Shown piece after piece: positions 41,067-41,169 of a stretch of DNA of 41,169 bases. How positions within the stretch are numbered: the first letter of the stretch is position 1; every line of letters begins with the position of its first letter. Source of the DNA: an uncultured Eubacteriales bacterium (GTDB taxonomy: Bacteria > Bacillota > Clostridia > Saccharofermentanales > UBA5734); the NCBI GenBank assembly GCA_903835065.1, contig CAILLO010000029.1, positions 1 through 41,169 of the forward strand. The letters run 5' to 3'. The translations under genes were made by a program, and so were the position numbers. The notes under the pieces were generated by a model. The model did not search any database, had not been told where the DNA came from, and saw only the letters and a list, made by a program, of their open reading frames with translations.

Positions 41067-41106
41067 ATTCGTCCTGCAAACCGGCGGCGGGCGATTCGTC
41101 CTGCAA
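41066..41106. repeat. 14-base direct repeat pair (candidate operator)
   Basis: GATTCGTCCTGCAA occurs exactly at 41066-41079 and 41093-41106, 27 bases apart start to start. The second copy ends 15 bases before the TACACT box, so a bound protein would cover the -35 region of the gene beyond the right edge. Confidence 0.6.
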
Positions 41107-41121
41107 GCGGAAACCCTCTGC

Positions 41122-41161
41122 TACACTGGTCGGTAGACTTCTCCGGGCCAATCGAAGGAGG
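41122..41161 (+). promoter_or_regulatory. -10 box and ribosome site of a plus-strand gene starting beyond the window
   Basis: TACACT at 41122-41127 is a plausible -10 box with a poor -35 (TCCTGC). GAAGGAGG ends at 41161, eight bases before the window end, so a start codon is expected at or just after base 41170. The gene itself cannot be seen. Confidence 0.6.
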
Positions 41162-41169
41162 TAGGACAA

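Overview
The window reads as chromosome of a high-GC (about two thirds G+C by eye) member of the Bacillota, probably a Clostridia-like anaerobe. The lineage call rests on gene families and order: ireB-ruvX-DUF1292; the conserved run decarboxylase-tmk-darA-holB-ricT-trmN6-rsmI-metG-tatD (the yaaO-to-yabD order of Bacillus subtilis, without yaaR, yabA, yazA and abrB); secG-rnr; tig-clpP-clpX; an Flp/Tad pilus locus; and strong AAGGAGG-type ribosome sites. Nearly everything lies on the minus strand. No single host can be named from sequence alone.

Left edge (1-1274): the end of an IS3-family insertion sequence abuts a 5'-truncated tyrosine integrase that points at the 3' end of tRNA-Val(GAC). 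This looks like the decayed edge of a genomic island, and it has visibly lower GC than the rest.

1339-8850: a tightly coupled operon from one clear promoter: ireB, a ferredoxin-tailed aldo/keto reductase, ruvX, two DUF1292-type genes, a DUF2156 acyl/aminoacyl-transferase-like gene, a CPBP membrane protease, and a 1017-residue membrane-anchored protein with a propeller-like region and a GH51-like region. 8960-14807: a divergent HPr-like gene whose 3' end overlaps the convergent rnr tail, then secG, a CopZ-like metallochaperone and a type IIA Ca2+ P-type ATPase. 14935-15291: a tRNA-Val(TAC)-Asp-Phe cluster with promoter and terminator.

15330-24894: the conserved replication/translation cluster (tatD, metG, rsmI, trmN6, a 2[4Fe-4S] ferredoxin, ricT, holB, darA, tmk, Orn/Lys/Arg decarboxylase-like). 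24899-30391: araC-like regulator, folE, folP, folB, a folK-birA fusion and a Gln/Pro/Gly-repeat protein, most of them overlapping by 4-8 bases. 30497-37151: a Tad pilus operon headed by an unusual protein joining a Hanks-type kinase domain lacking its usual lysine to a TadZ/CpaE-like domain lacking its P-loop, then cpaF, tadB, tadC, Flp pilin, two TadE-like minor pilins, cpaB and a PC4/YdbC-type ssDNA-binding protein. 37444-40911: clpX, clpP and tig. The right edge carries a 14-base direct repeat, a -10-like box and a strong ribosome site for a plus-strand gene that begins just outside.

The most unusual items are the kinase-TadZ fusion, the FolK-BirA fusion, the AraC regulator heading a folate operon with an inverted repeat on its promoter, the repeat protein translationally coupled to BirA, and the propeller/GH51-like surface protein. 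No CRISPR array, toxin-antitoxin pair or phage-defence island was seen.
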